Positions 50,991 to 59,681 of a stretch of DNA of 64,000 nucleotides are shown in pieces. The stretch comes from Chromohalobacter israelensis. Lineage in GTDB: Bacteria; Pseudomonadota; Gammaproteobacteria; Pseudomonadales; Halomonadaceae. The stretch covers positions 1 through 64,000 of the forward strand of contig JQNW01000008.1 in assembly GCA_000761475.1 (NCBI GenBank). Direction: 5' to 3'. Under the pieces are notes generated by a model. That model had not been told where the DNA came from and searched no databases. It saw nothing but the letters and a program-made list of their open reading frames with translations. How positions within the stretch are numbered: the first letter of the stretch is position 1; each line of letters begins with the position of its first letter. Made by a program: the position numbers and the translations under genes.

Positions 50991-51644
50991 ATGCAATTTC
51001 TGGATGCGACCCACGGCAAGGAAATTCTCGAGGAGTTGGTCGAGGTCATCGTCGAGAACCGCAACTATCTCAGCGAAGTCGACGGTGCGATCGGCGACGG
51101 CGACCATGGCATCAACATGGCCAAGGGGTTCCGGCTCTGCGGCGAATCGATCGCCGGTCAGTCGCTGTCGCTTTCCAAGGCGCTGGGCACGCTCGCCACG
51201 ACCCTGATGGGCTCGATCGGCGGGTCCATGGGGCCGCTATACGGCAGTCTCTTCATGGGCATGGCCAAGGCGGTCAAGGACAAGGACGCCATCGACGCCA
51301 AGGACTTCGGTGACATGCTGGCCGAGGGGCGCCAGTCGCTCGAGCAGATCAGTGACGCCAGCGTGGGCGACAAGTGCCTGCTCGACACCCTGGTACCCGC
51401 CATCGACGGCTACCGCCATGCTCTGGATGCCGGGGAGGATTTCCCCCAGGCACTGCAGGCGCTGCGCCACGGCGCGCAACGTGGTTGCGACTCGACCCTC
51501 GAGCTTGAAGCCAAGATCGGCCGCGCCGCACGCCTCGGGGAACGCTCGCGCGGGCACCTGGATGCCGGCGCGGTCTCCTGCTGTCTGCTGCTGACCCGCT
51601 TGGCCGACAGCACCGAGCGTCGTCTGGAAAAGGCCGCCGCCTGA
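50991..51644 (+). CDS. dhaL: Dihydroxyacetone kinase-type nucleotide subunit DhaL
   Basis: A 217-residue ADP/ATP-binding subunit. Magnesium-binding aspartates are D31, D36 and D38 in DGAIGDGDHG, and the C-terminal LGERSRGHLDAGA is diagnostic. It transfers phosphate to the ketose held by DhaK. Without DhaM in the cluster, the donor could be ATP directly or a PTS protein from elsewhere; sequence alone does not decide. It starts 21 bp after dhaK with a GGGAG ribosome site. Confidence 0.9.
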   Translation: MQFLDATHGKEILEELVEVIVENRNYLSEVDGAIGDGDHGINMAKGFRLCGESIAGQSLSLSKALGTLATTLMGSIGGSMGPLYGSLFMGMAKAVKDKDAIDAKDFGDMLAEGRQSLEQISDASVGDKCLLDTLVPAIDGYRHALDAGEDFPQALQALRHGAQRGCDSTLELEAKIGRAARLGERSRGHLDAGAVSCCLLLTRLADSTERRLEKAAA

Positions 51645-51744
51645 CCGCCGATCACGGCCGTTCGCACCTCCTTCCATTTCCCGGCCCACGGCGCTGTTCT
51701 GCCGTCGTGGGCGCCATCGCCCGCATCCAGCGGCGGAGCTCATC

Positions 51745-52701
51745 ATGGTTTCACAACTCGACTCACTCAAGGCGCAATCCCTGGTGGTCGCCGACACCGG
51801 CGATCCCGCCGCCATCGAGCGCTATCGACCCGTCGACGCCACCACCAACCCTTCGCTGATCCTCAAGGCATTCGAACTGCCTGACTATCAGCCCCTGATC
51901 GACGAGGTGCTCGACGAGGCGCGCCGCGAAGGACGGCATGACGCCGACCAGCTGGAACGCATCGTCGACCGACTCTCGGTGGGCATCGGCAGTGAAATCG
52001 CACAACGCATTCCCGGGCGAGTCTCCACCGAGGTCGCCGCCAAGTACTCGTTCGACACCCAGGCCAGCATCCGCAAGGCCCACGAACTGGTGGAGCGCTA
52101 CGATGCCCTGGGGGTCGGCCGCGACCGCGTCCTGATCAAGCTTGCCTCGACCTGGGAAGGCATCCGTGCCGCCGAAGTGCTCGAAGGCGAAGGCATTCAG
52201 TGCAATCTGACGCTACTCTTCAGTGAAGCGCAGGCGCAGGCCTGCTTCGACGCCGGCGTGTTTCTGGTCTCGCCCTTCGTGGGGCGTGTCACCGACTGGT
52301 ACCAGAAGGAAACCGGACAGACCTTCGGTCCCGACGACGATCCCGGGGTCCAGTTCGTGCGCCAGGTATGCGAGCACGCCGACCGAGGCGGATACGACAC
52401 CGTGGTCATGGGCGCCAGTTTCCGTACGCCCGAGCAAGTCCTGGCGCTCGCGGGCTGCCCACGCTTGACGATTTCTCCGGCCCTGCTGGAGACGCTCGAC
52501 GCGCGCGAGGGCGACATCGATGCCCAGGTCCGTTTTCGTCGACCACCGGCCCGGCCTGCGCCAGCACTCGACGAAAGCACTTTTCGCTGGCGACACAATC
52601 AAGACCCCATGGCCATCGACAAGCTGGCCGAAGGCATTCGACGCTTCGCCGACGACCAGGCTTGTCTCGAGGACCTCATTGCCGATCGTCTGACCGGCTG
52701 A
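51745..52701 (+). CDS. tal: Transaldolase
   Basis: A 318-residue class I transaldolase that moves a three-carbon unit between fructose 6-phosphate and erythrose 4-phosphate. The Schiff-base lysine is K132 ([12 protein letters not shown]). DATTNPSLI near the start and [18 protein letters not shown] are conserved. Between dhaL and a second transketolase, its likely purpose is to absorb erythrose 4-phosphate from the polyol pathway. GGCGGAG ribosome site. Confidence 0.95.
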   Translation: MVSQLDSLKAQSLVVADTGDPAAIERYRPVDATTNPSLILKAFELPDYQPLIDEVLDEARREGRHDADQLERIVDRLSVGIGSEIAQRIPGRVSTEVAAKYSFDTQASIRKAHELVERYDALGVGRDRVLIKLASTWEGIRAAEVLEGEGIQCNLTLLFSEAQAQACFDAGVFLVSPFVGRVTDWYQKETGQTFGPDDDPGVQFVRQVCEHADRGGYDTVVMGASFRTPEQVLALAGCPRLTISPALLETLDAREGDIDAQVRFRRPPARPAPALDESTFRWRHNQDPMAIDKLAEGIRRFADDQACLEDLIADRLTG

Positions 52702-52724
52702 ACCCGCTCACGGAGGAGATCACG

Positions 52725-54716
52725 ATGCCTTCCCGCTTCACGCTGGCCAATGCCATTCGCGCCCTTTCGATGGATGCCGTGCAGGCCGCCAATTCCGGCC
52801 ACCCGGGCGCCCCGATGGGCATGGCCGATATCGCCCAGGTACTGTGGTGCGATCATCTCAAGCACAACCCCGACAACCCGACCTGGCCCGACCGTGACCG
52901 CTTCGTGCTCTCCAACGGCCACGGCTCGATGTTGCTGTACTCGTTGTTGCATCTCAGTGGCTACGACCTGGCCATCGAGGACCTCAAGGCCTTCCGCCAG
53001 CTCCACTCGCGCACGCCCGGGCATCCGGAACTGGGCTACACACCGGGCGTCGAGACCACCACCGGCCCGCTGGGTCAGGGCCTGGCCAACGCCGTGGGCA
53101 TGGCACTCGCCGAACGCACCCTGGCCGCGCAATACAATCGTCCCGGCCACGACATCGTCGATCACCGCACCTGGTGTTTCGTCGGCGACGGCTGCCTGAT
53201 GGAAGGCATCAGCCACGAAGCATGCTCGCTGGCCGGCACCCAGGGCCTCGGCAAGCTGACGGTGTTCTACGACGACAATGGCATCTCCATCGACGGCGAG
53301 GTCGCGGGATGGTTCAGCGACGACACCGCCAAGCGCTTCGAGGCCTACGGCTGGCAGGTGATCGCCGATGTGGACGGCCACGATCCCGCCGCCATCGAGG
53401 ACGCCATCATTGCCGCCAGGCGGGACACGCAGCGCCCCACCCTGATCATCTGCAAGACGGTCATCGGCTTCGGTGCACCCAGCAAGCAAGGCACCGAGGC
53501 CTGTCATGGCGCGGCCCTGGGAGAAGAGGAAGTCGCCGCCGCACGCCAGCACCTTGGATGGCCACATCCGCCGTTCCACGTCCCCGAGGAGGTCTATGCG
53601 GGCTGGAACGCCGCCGAAGCCGGCCGCGGCGCGGAAGCGCAATGGCGGCAACGATTCGCGCAATACGCCGAGGCCTATCCGGAGCTGGCCGAAGCGCTCG
53701 AACGCCGCTGGCGCGGCGAGCTGCCGGGCGACCTGGGCGGCAGCGCTCTGATCGAGAACGCCCAGCACGCCTGCGATACGCTGGCGTCACGCAAGGCCTC
53801 GCTCGGCGTGCTCAACCACCTGGGACCACGCCTGCCGGAACTGCTGGGCGGCAGCGCCGATCTCGCACCTTCCAACCTGACGATCTGGGATGGCGCTCGC
53901 GCCATCTCGGCCCAGGCGCCCGACGGCAACTACCTGCATTACGGGGTCCGCGAGTTCGCCATGGGCGCCATCATGAACGGCATCAGCATGCATGGCGGCT
54001 TCATTCCCTACGGAGCCACCTTCCTGACGTTCATGGAATACATGCACAACGCCGTGCGCATGGCGGCCCTCGCCCGGCGGCAGGTGATCTTCGTCTATAC
54101 CCACGACTCGATCGGCCTGGGCGAGGACGGCCCCACTCACCAGCCCATCGAGCAGCTCAACGCCTTGCGCATCACGCCGAACCTGGCCACCTGGCGGCCC
54201 TGCGACGCGACCGAGACCGCCGTGGCATGGCTCGCCGCACTCAAGCGCCAGACCGGTCCCACGGCCCTGGTATTCTCGCGTCAGTCGCTTCCCGGCCAGC
54301 AACGCGATGTCGCCCAACTCGCCCATGTCGAACGTGGCGGCTACGTGCTCGACGATTGCGAGGGCGCGCCCGAGCTGATCCTCATCGCCACCGGCTCGGA
54401 AGTCGGTCTGGCCATGGAAGCGGCCGCCGAACTCGGCGGCCAGGGGCGTCGCGTGCGTGTCGTCTCGATGCCCTGCACCAGCGAGTTCGATACGCAAAGC
54501 GCCGACTACCAGGAAACGGTGCTGCCGGCTGCGGTCACGCGCCGCCTCGCCATCGAAGCCTCGCATCCGGATTATTGGCGCAAGTATGTGGGGCCGCAGG
54601 GACGCATCATCGGCATGTCCGGCTATGGCGAGTCGGGCAAGGCCGAGGACCTGTTCCGCCACTTCGGCTTCACCGTCGAGAACGTGGTCGAGACGGCGCT
54701 CGCCTTGCTCGATTGA
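52725..54716 (+). CDS. Transketolase, second (catabolic-cluster) copy
   Basis: A 663-residue transketolase, exactly the length of the copy at 25375-27366 and very similar along its whole length (for example the shared opening [13 protein letters not shown] and the [18 protein letters not shown] block). Thiamine-binding [12 protein letters not shown] is intact. It starts 23 bp after transaldolase with GGAGGAG, so it is a true operon member. It likely arose by duplication and serves flux from erythrose 4-phosphate. The ORF extends upstream in frame, but MPSRFTL is the family start. Confidence 0.96.
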   Translation: MPSRFTLANAIRALSMDAVQAANSGHPGAPMGMADIAQVLWCDHLKHNPDNPTWPDRDRFVLSNGHGSMLLYSLLHLSGYDLAIEDLKAFRQLHSRTPGHPELGYTPGVETTTGPLGQGLANAVGMALAERTLAAQYNRPGHDIVDHRTWCFVGDGCLMEGISHEACSLAGTQGLGKLTVFYDDNGISIDGEVAGWFSDDTAKRFEAYGWQVIADVDGHDPAAIEDAIIAARRDTQRPTLIICKTVIGFGAPSKQGTEACHGAALGEEEVAAARQHLGWPHPPFHVPEEVYAGWNAAEAGRGAEAQWRQRFAQYAEAYPELAEALERRWRGELPGDLGGSALIENAQHACDTLASRKASLGVLNHLGPRLPELLGGSADLAPSNLTIWDGARAISAQAPDGNYLHYGVREFAMGAIMNGISMHGGFIPYGATFLTFMEYMHNAVRMAALARRQVIFVYTHDSIGLGEDGPTHQPIEQLNALRITPNLATWRPCDATETAVAWLAALKRQTGPTALVFSRQSLPGQQRDVAQLAHVERGGYVLDDCEGAPELILIATGSEVGLAMEAAAELGGQGRRVRVVSMPCTSEFDTQSADYQETVLPAAVTRRLAIEASHPDYWRKYVGPQGRIIGMSGYGESGKAEDLFRHFGFTVENVVETALALLD

Positions 54717-54915
54717 CCCGCCCGGCGACATGACTCGGACGGTCGTGTCGCCATCCGGTGTGCCGGGCTCGGCACTCGCTCAGGGGCGCCGCGACTCGAT
54801 GGGTTGCGGCGCCCCCTTGATTCTCGTCGCGGTCATCGCAAGAAAGGGTATGAGGCCAGCAGGAACGGCTACCTCAGGAAGACTCGTCACCGACGACCCC
54901 GTTAAGGAGGATGAC

Positions 54916-56295
54916 ATGAGCCGCAAGACTCTCACCGCCGTCAACCCCGCCAATGATCAGGTACTCGGCGAGCACGAGATGCTCGACGACGCCGGATTGG
55001 CCGACAAGATGAATCAGGCCCGCGAGGGCTATGCCGAATTCCGCCATTTGCCGGTGGCGGACCGCCAGCGCCGGCTGACGGCACTGGCCGACTTGATCGA
55101 CCAGCATCAGCGCGAAATGGCCGAGATCATCGCCCACGAGATGGGCAAGCCCTTCCATCAGGGGATTGCCGAAACGCAGATTTCCTCGGCCATCGTCCGC
55201 TTCTACGCCGACAATCTGGAATCCCTGCTCAAACCCCAGCCACGTCAGGTGGAAGGCGCTCAAAAGGCCGAAATCGTTCACGACCCGATGGGCGCCGTGC
55301 TCGGCGTGATGCCGTGGAACTACCCGCTCTATCAGGTGGTACGCTTCGCTGCGCCCAACCTGGCGGGTGGCAACGTCTGCCTGCTCAAGCATGCCTCCAA
55401 CGTCCCCGGCTGCGCCAAGTTCATCACCAAGCTGTTTCACGATGCGGGCTTCAAGGAAGGGACCTTCACTTGGTTGCCGATCGGCTCCGACAAGGTCGAG
55501 GGCATCATCCACGACCCGCTGGTATGCGGCGTCACGCTCACCGGCAGTGAAGATGCCGGCCGTGCCGTGGCCAAGATCGCCGGCGAGGCCATCAAGCCCA
55601 GCGTGCTCGAGCTCGGCGGTATCGACCCGCTGATCGTGCTCGACGATGCCGACGTCGACAAGGCGGTGGAGCTGGCCGTGAACGGCCGCTTCGACAATAC
55701 CGGGCAAAGCTGCGCGGCATCCAAGCGCCTGATCGTGGAACGCCCGATGCTGGAGCGCTTCACCGAAAAGCTCATCGACCGCGTGCAGAAGATGCGTATC
55801 GGCGATCCCATGGACGGCGACACCGAAATCGGCCCCATGTCGCGCAAGGACCTGCGCGACGACCTGCACGACCAAGTGCAGCGGGCGATCAAGCACGGTG
55901 CGCAGCTCGAGACCGGCGGCGAGGTGCTCGACCGCCCCGGCGCCTGGTATGCGCCAACGGTGCTGACCAACGTCGCGCCTGGCAACCCGGCCTTCGACGA
56001 GGAGCTGTTCGGTCCGGTGGCGTCGGTCATCGTCGCCGATGACGCCGAGCACGCCATCGAGCTGGCCAACAACTGCCGCTACGGTCTGGGCGGCACCGTG
56101 GTCGGCCAGGACGTGAAGCGCGCCGAACAGGTCGCGCGTCGCCTCGAAGTCGGCATGAGCTTCGTCAATCGCCCCACCACGCCCTTCGCCGAGCTTCCGT
56201 TCGGTGGCGTCAAGGAAAGCGGTTACGGTCGCGAGCAGAGCGAATACGGCTTCGGCGCCTTTCTCAACGTGCGCACGGTCTACATCGCCGAATAA
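54916..56295 (+). CDS. NAD(P)-dependent aldehyde dehydrogenase (YneI/Sad-like)
   Basis: A 459-residue aldehyde dehydrogenase. E232 (LELGGIDP) and the catalytic cysteine C266 (GQSCAASKR) are present. The shape and length are like E. coli Sad/YneI succinate-semialdehyde dehydrogenase. Last gene of the rightward arm, 199 bp after the transketolase with its own AAGGAGG ribosome site. Its role in polyol use is not clear; glycolaldehyde or an erythrose-type aldehyde are possible substrates. Confidence 0.9.
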   Translation: MSRKTLTAVNPANDQVLGEHEMLDDAGLADKMNQAREGYAEFRHLPVADRQRRLTALADLIDQHQREMAEIIAHEMGKPFHQGIAETQISSAIVRFYADNLESLLKPQPRQVEGAQKAEIVHDPMGAVLGVMPWNYPLYQVVRFAAPNLAGGNVCLLKHASNVPGCAKFITKLFHDAGFKEGTFTWLPIGSDKVEGIIHDPLVCGVTLTGSEDAGRAVAKIAGEAIKPSVLELGGIDPLIVLDDADVDKAVELAVNGRFDNTGQSCAASKRLIVERPMLERFTEKLIDRVQKMRIGDPMDGDTEIGPMSRKDLRDDLHDQVQRAIKHGAQLETGGEVLDRPGAWYAPTVLTNVAPGNPAFDEELFGPVASVIVADDAEHAIELANNCRYGLGGTVVGQDVKRAEQVARRLEVGMSFVNRPTTPFAELPFGGVKESGYGREQSEYGFGAFLNVRTVYIAE

Positions 56296-56320
56296 GCGGA
56301 GTGTGAACGCACCCAACGCA

Positions 56321-56355
56321 AGCGCCCCCGCCCGATATGGGCGGGGGCGCTTTTT
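56321..56355 (+). terminator. Strong rho-independent terminator after the aldehyde dehydrogenase
   Basis: AGCGCCCCCGCCC and GGGCGGGGGCGCT form a 13-bp stem with a five-base loop, followed by TTTT. It ends the dhaK-dhaL-tal-tkt-aldehyde dehydrogenase transcript. Confidence 0.92.
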
Positions 56356-56430
56356 CGTTCGGCGACCGCGATGTCACGTCATGGGCAAGGCCGGCCATGC
56401 CGCGACCGGGACTCTGCTGAGCCGGGCCCT

Positions 56431-56559
56431 TCAGATATAGGCGCTGGACGTGCGTGCCTGAAAGCCGCGATAGGCGCTCTCGGTCATCATTCCCAGCACA
56501 CGGCCTGCATGCTTGCCAAAACGCTTGAGCAGAGTCGGTCGCGCAGTCGAAATCGTCAT
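56431..56559 (-). CDS. Probable 42-residue basic protein of unknown function
   Basis: An ORF too short for usual gene callers: it starts MTISTARPTLLKRFG and ends RTSSAYI, rich in Arg and Lys, with no Cys and no clear membrane segment. I do not recognise the family. Support comes from a well-formed promoter directly upstream (perfect TATAAT at 56593-56598) and from lack of any other gene between 56352 and 56699. The ribosome site is weak, so it may instead be a leader or small RNA. It runs leftward toward the aldehyde dehydrogenase terminator. Confidence 0.45.
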   Translation of the reverse strand: MTISTARPTLLKRFGKHAGRVLGMMTESAYRGFQARTSSAYI

Positions 56560-56592
56560 GGATAACGTGCCTGTGTCGGTGGATATCCAGAC

Positions 56593-56623
56593 ATTATACC
56601 TTGGTCTTTAGACCTTAGTCTAA
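56593..56623 (-). promoter_or_regulatory. MerR-type promoter: 19-bp spacer with central dyad
   Basis: On the minus strand TTAGAC (56618-56623) and a perfect TATAAT (56593-56598) are 19 bp apart, longer than the normal 17. A perfect palindrome, GGTCTTTAGACC (56603-56614), is centred in that spacer. This is the layout used by MerR-family activators. No MerR gene is in the window. Confidence 0.55.
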
Positions 56624-56699
56624 TTTCTGCACCTGTAGCGCTCCCGACGTCAGGCACTTTCTGCCAACTGCCTGCTGGACGATACCGACTGAATCGTGC

Positions 56700-57470
56700 C
56701 TAGAAGTTGTAGTTGATGAATCCGCCCACGTAGGCCTGGGTCGCATCACCGATCTCGTCGACGATGGGACTGTCCTTGGCGTCGCCGGTCAGGCGCGACA
56801 CGCCGACCAGGCCCGTGACGGACCACGTCCGCGTGAGATAATAACTGGCACTGGCATCGGCACCGAAGCGGAAATAGCCCTCGCTCGGCGAGTACGCATC
56901 CAGCCCGGAACGCCGACTCTCCCGCGCGGAAATGCCGAACATGTCCTCGGTCCAGGCGTCGCTTCCATAGGCGACGTTCGGGCCCAGCGAAACGGAGAGC
57001 CGCTGGGTCAAGCGCGAGCGCCAGTGCGCCTTGGCGCTGACATGGTAGCCATCCACGTCACCGCTCAGCGGCGTTTCCACGGCCGCGCTGTACTGCCAAT
57101 GGCCCTCGGTGTATTCGGCCCGCAGGCCCGCCGTGACTCCGCCGTCGACTTCATCGAGACGATGCAGGTCATCGTCGTTGTCGCGTCCGAAGGTGTAACC
57201 GAGAAACGGCGATACCCGCCAGCCATCCCGATTGATGACGTTCCAGCCCACGCCATCGCGCGCGTTGATATACAGGCTATCGCCATAGGTCAGGTCGACC
57301 GACGGCCATACGGACGTTTCGTAGTCATCGCTTCCCAGATAATCGGGAGCATAGATCGCCCCCGCCCCCAGACTCCCTTGCCAGCCGCTGTCCTGCGCCT
57401 GGCTGGGCGTTACCACCGCCAGCATCGGTAACGCCACGGCCAACGCCGCGTATCGATATCCTGCCTGCAT
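56700..57470 (-). CDS. MipA/OmpV-family outer membrane protein
   Basis: A 256-residue outer-membrane beta-barrel. Residues 1-25 form a signal peptide (SQA cleavage). GSLGAGAIYAPDYLGSDDYETSVWP is the conserved N-terminal strand of the family, and the chain ends in a phenylalanine, as expected for barrel assembly. MipA is linked to murein hydrolase scaffolding, and OmpV relatives to osmotic or antibiotic responses. Single gene, GGAG ribosome site. Confidence 0.88.
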   Translation of the reverse strand: MQAGYRYAALAVALPMLAVVTPSQAQDSGWQGSLGAGAIYAPDYLGSDDYETSVWPSVDLTYGDSLYINARDGVGWNVINRDGWRVSPFLGYTFGRDNDDDLHRLDEVDGGVTAGLRAEYTEGHWQYSAAVETPLSGDVDGYHVSAKAHWRSRLTQRLSVSLGPNVAYGSDAWTEDMFGISARESRRSGLDAYSPSEGYFRFGADASASYYLTRTWSVTGLVGVSRLTGDAKDSPIVDEIGDATQAYVGGFINYNF

Positions 57471-57707
57471 GTCGACCGACTCCCTGGATTCATTGCATGA
57501 CCACCGGCTGACCGCCCGCCACTTGCAGGCACGCGCACCCGGCCCTTTACATACGATATCGTAGGTATCCCTGGTGCGCCAGCCGCTTGGCGACCGGGGA
57601 AAGACGAGCCTGAGCGCGCGACGTATCCAGGCACTTGAGCCTACAATGGCGTTCGTTTTGTATTTCCACTCAAGCGGTAGCTGGCAAAGTAGCCAAGGAG
57701 CGTCGCA

Positions 57708-58448
57708 GTGGCAGGATGGATTTACTGGCTGGACCTGGCGGGCGTGATCGTCTTTGCGCTGTCGGGCGTGATCATTGCCTGCCGCTCGAGGATGGATCCG
57801 TTCGGCATGCTGGTACTGGCCGCGATGACAGGCATCGGCGGCGGTACCCTGCGCGATCTGTTACTGGGCATTCGCCCGGTGTTCTGGGTCACCGACCCCA
57901 CCTATCTATGGGTGATCATCATCACCGTCGTGTCATCGATTGTCGGCTTTCATTACATTCACCGGTTATCGCGCATCGTCCTGCCCGTACTCGATGCCTT
58001 CGGGCTCGCCATCTTCACCATCATCGGCGCTCACAAGGCATTGGCGCTGGGCCATGGAGGTACCGTCGCTGTCTTGATGGGACTCCTCACCGGTGTCGCG
58101 GGCGGCATGCTGCGCGATGTACTCGCACGGCGAGTCCCCATGGTGCTGCGCCAGGAAATCTATGCGACTGCCTCCATCGCAGGCGCCACGACATACGTCA
58201 CCCTGTACACGCACCCTATCCACCCCTACGCCACTATTGCGCTGCCTATCCTGGTGATCCTGGCGCTGCGTCTCAGCGCCATCTACTGGCGTCTCTCCTT
58301 GCCGGTATTCGCCTGGATCACCTCGCCAGCCGAGCCCTCATCGCGCAGCACCATGGACAACGCGGCACCGTCGCCGAGCGAGATAGAAAAGACGCCTCGT
58401 TCTAAAGCCCGCGTGCGAATGCTTTCGCCCAAGCGACGGCGCAGATAG
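57708..58448 (+). CDS. TRIC-family channel protein (UPF0126/YadS-like)
   Basis: A 246-residue membrane protein with seven hydrophobic helices and two UPF0126 repeats (about 4-80 and 90-165). The glycine-rich GIGGGTLRDLLLG and GVAGGMLRDVLARRVP motifs mark each repeat. Prokaryotic relatives are trimeric monovalent-cation channels. It starts at GTG 57708, with AAGGAG 7 bp upstream. The last 50 residues are a basic, polar tail longer than usual. Confidence 0.88.
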   Translation: MAGWIYWLDLAGVIVFALSGVIIACRSRMDPFGMLVLAAMTGIGGGTLRDLLLGIRPVFWVTDPTYLWVIIITVVSSIVGFHYIHRLSRIVLPVLDAFGLAIFTIIGAHKALALGHGGTVAVLMGLLTGVAGGMLRDVLARRVPMVLRQEIYATASIAGATTYVTLYTHPIHPYATIALPILVILALRLSAIYWRLSLPVFAWITSPAEPSSRSTMDNAAPSPSEIEKTPRSKARVRMLSPKRRRR

Positions 58449-58510
58449 CCATTGCCAAGAAATTATTAGCACGCTACATTGCTGCCATCATTCCCTTCAG
58501 GAACGTTTCA

Positions 58511-59611
58511 ATGGCATCCCCTAAGCTGTTCTCGCCGCTCACGCTCGGCCGGCTCGAATTGCCCAATCGCATCGTCATTTCACCGATGTGCCAATACTCC
58601 GCCGACGAAAACGGCAGCATGACCGACTGGCACAAGATTCATCTGGGGCATCTCGCCCTCTCCGGAGCAGGACTCTTGATCGTCGAGGCCTCCGCCGTCG
58701 CGCCGGAAGGACGCATCACCTCTGGTGACGTGGGGCTCTATTCGGACGACAACGAGCAGGCGATGGCACGTGTACTCGAGTCCGTTCGTGCCCACTCGCC
58801 GATGCCGATCGGCATCCAGTTGGGCCATGCCGGACGCAAAGCCTCCTGTCAGGCACCTTGGGAAGGCGGGGCTCAGCTAAGCCTGGAAGAGGGTGGCTGG
58901 CAGACCGTGGCGCCTTCCGCCGTGGCGTATCAGGACGGGCAGCGTCCGCCACAGGCGATGAGCCTAGATGATATCGAGCAGCTCAAGGCGAACTTCGTCG
59001 CCTCGGCCAAGCGCGCCGAGCGTCTGGGTTTCGAGCTGATCGAACTGCACGCAGCACATGGCTATTTGCTGCACGAGTTCTTGTCGCCGCTTTCGAACCA
59101 GCGCGATGACGAGTACGGCGGCAGTCTGGAAAACCGCATGCGGATCGTGCTGGAAATCTTCGATGCCGTGCGTTCGGTCTTCCCGGACGACAAGCCTGTG
59201 GGTATCCGTATCTCCGGAAGCGATTGGGTCGAAGGCGGCTGGAATCTGGAGCAAAGCGTCGAGTTGGCCAAGGCTCTCGATGCCCGCGGCTGCAGCTTCA
59301 TCGACTGCTCCGGTGGTGGCCTGGACCCACGCCAGACCTTGAACGTCGGCCCCAACTATCAGGTACCGTTCGCTCGCCGCATGAAGCAGGAAGTCGCCAT
59401 GCCGGTGATTGCTGTTGGCCTGATCACCGAACCGGAACAGGCAGAAGGCATCGTCTTCGGTGGCGAAGCGGACGCCGTCGCGCTGGCCCGCGGCATGCTC
59501 TACGATCCGCGCTGGCCGTGGCACGCCGCCGCCAAGCTCGGCGCGACCGTACATGCCCCGAAGCAGTATTTGCGCAGCCAGCCGCATACGCTCAAGAAGC
59601 TATTCGGCTAA
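58511..59611 (+). CDS. Old Yellow Enzyme-family NADH:flavin oxidoreductase (YqjM type)
   Basis: A 366-residue FMN ene-reductase of the thermophilic-like (YqjM/XenA) class. C27 and Y29 in SPMCQYSA tune the flavin and substrate binding in this class. The substrate histidines lie in ELHAAHGYLLHEFLSPLSN. It reduces activated C=C bonds in a stress or detoxification role; the natural substrate is unknown. It starts 62 bp after the TRIC gene, with AGGAA upstream. Confidence 0.92.
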   Translation: MASPKLFSPLTLGRLELPNRIVISPMCQYSADENGSMTDWHKIHLGHLALSGAGLLIVEASAVAPEGRITSGDVGLYSDDNEQAMARVLESVRAHSPMPIGIQLGHAGRKASCQAPWEGGAQLSLEEGGWQTVAPSAVAYQDGQRPPQAMSLDDIEQLKANFVASAKRAERLGFELIELHAAHGYLLHEFLSPLSNQRDDEYGGSLENRMRIVLEIFDAVRSVFPDDKPVGIRISGSDWVEGGWNLEQSVELAKALDARGCSFIDCSGGGLDPRQTLNVGPNYQVPFARRMKQEVAMPVIAVGLITEPEQAEGIVFGGEADAVALARGMLYDPRWPWHAAAKLGATVHAPKQYLRSQPHTLKKLFG

Positions 59612-59655
59612 CGCGACATTCACGCGTCGTAGGCGTTTTTCATCTTCTGCAAGAA

Positions 59656-59681
59656 GCGTATGAATCTATGGATTCATACGC
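59656..59681 (-). terminator. Hairpin between the Old Yellow Enzyme and alcohol dehydrogenase genes
   Basis: GCGTATGAATC and GATTCATACGC form an 11-bp stem with a four-base loop. The alcohol dehydrogenase stop codon (59666-59668) lies inside it, and TTCTT follows on the minus strand. Termination is plausible but the T run is short. Confidence 0.5.
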
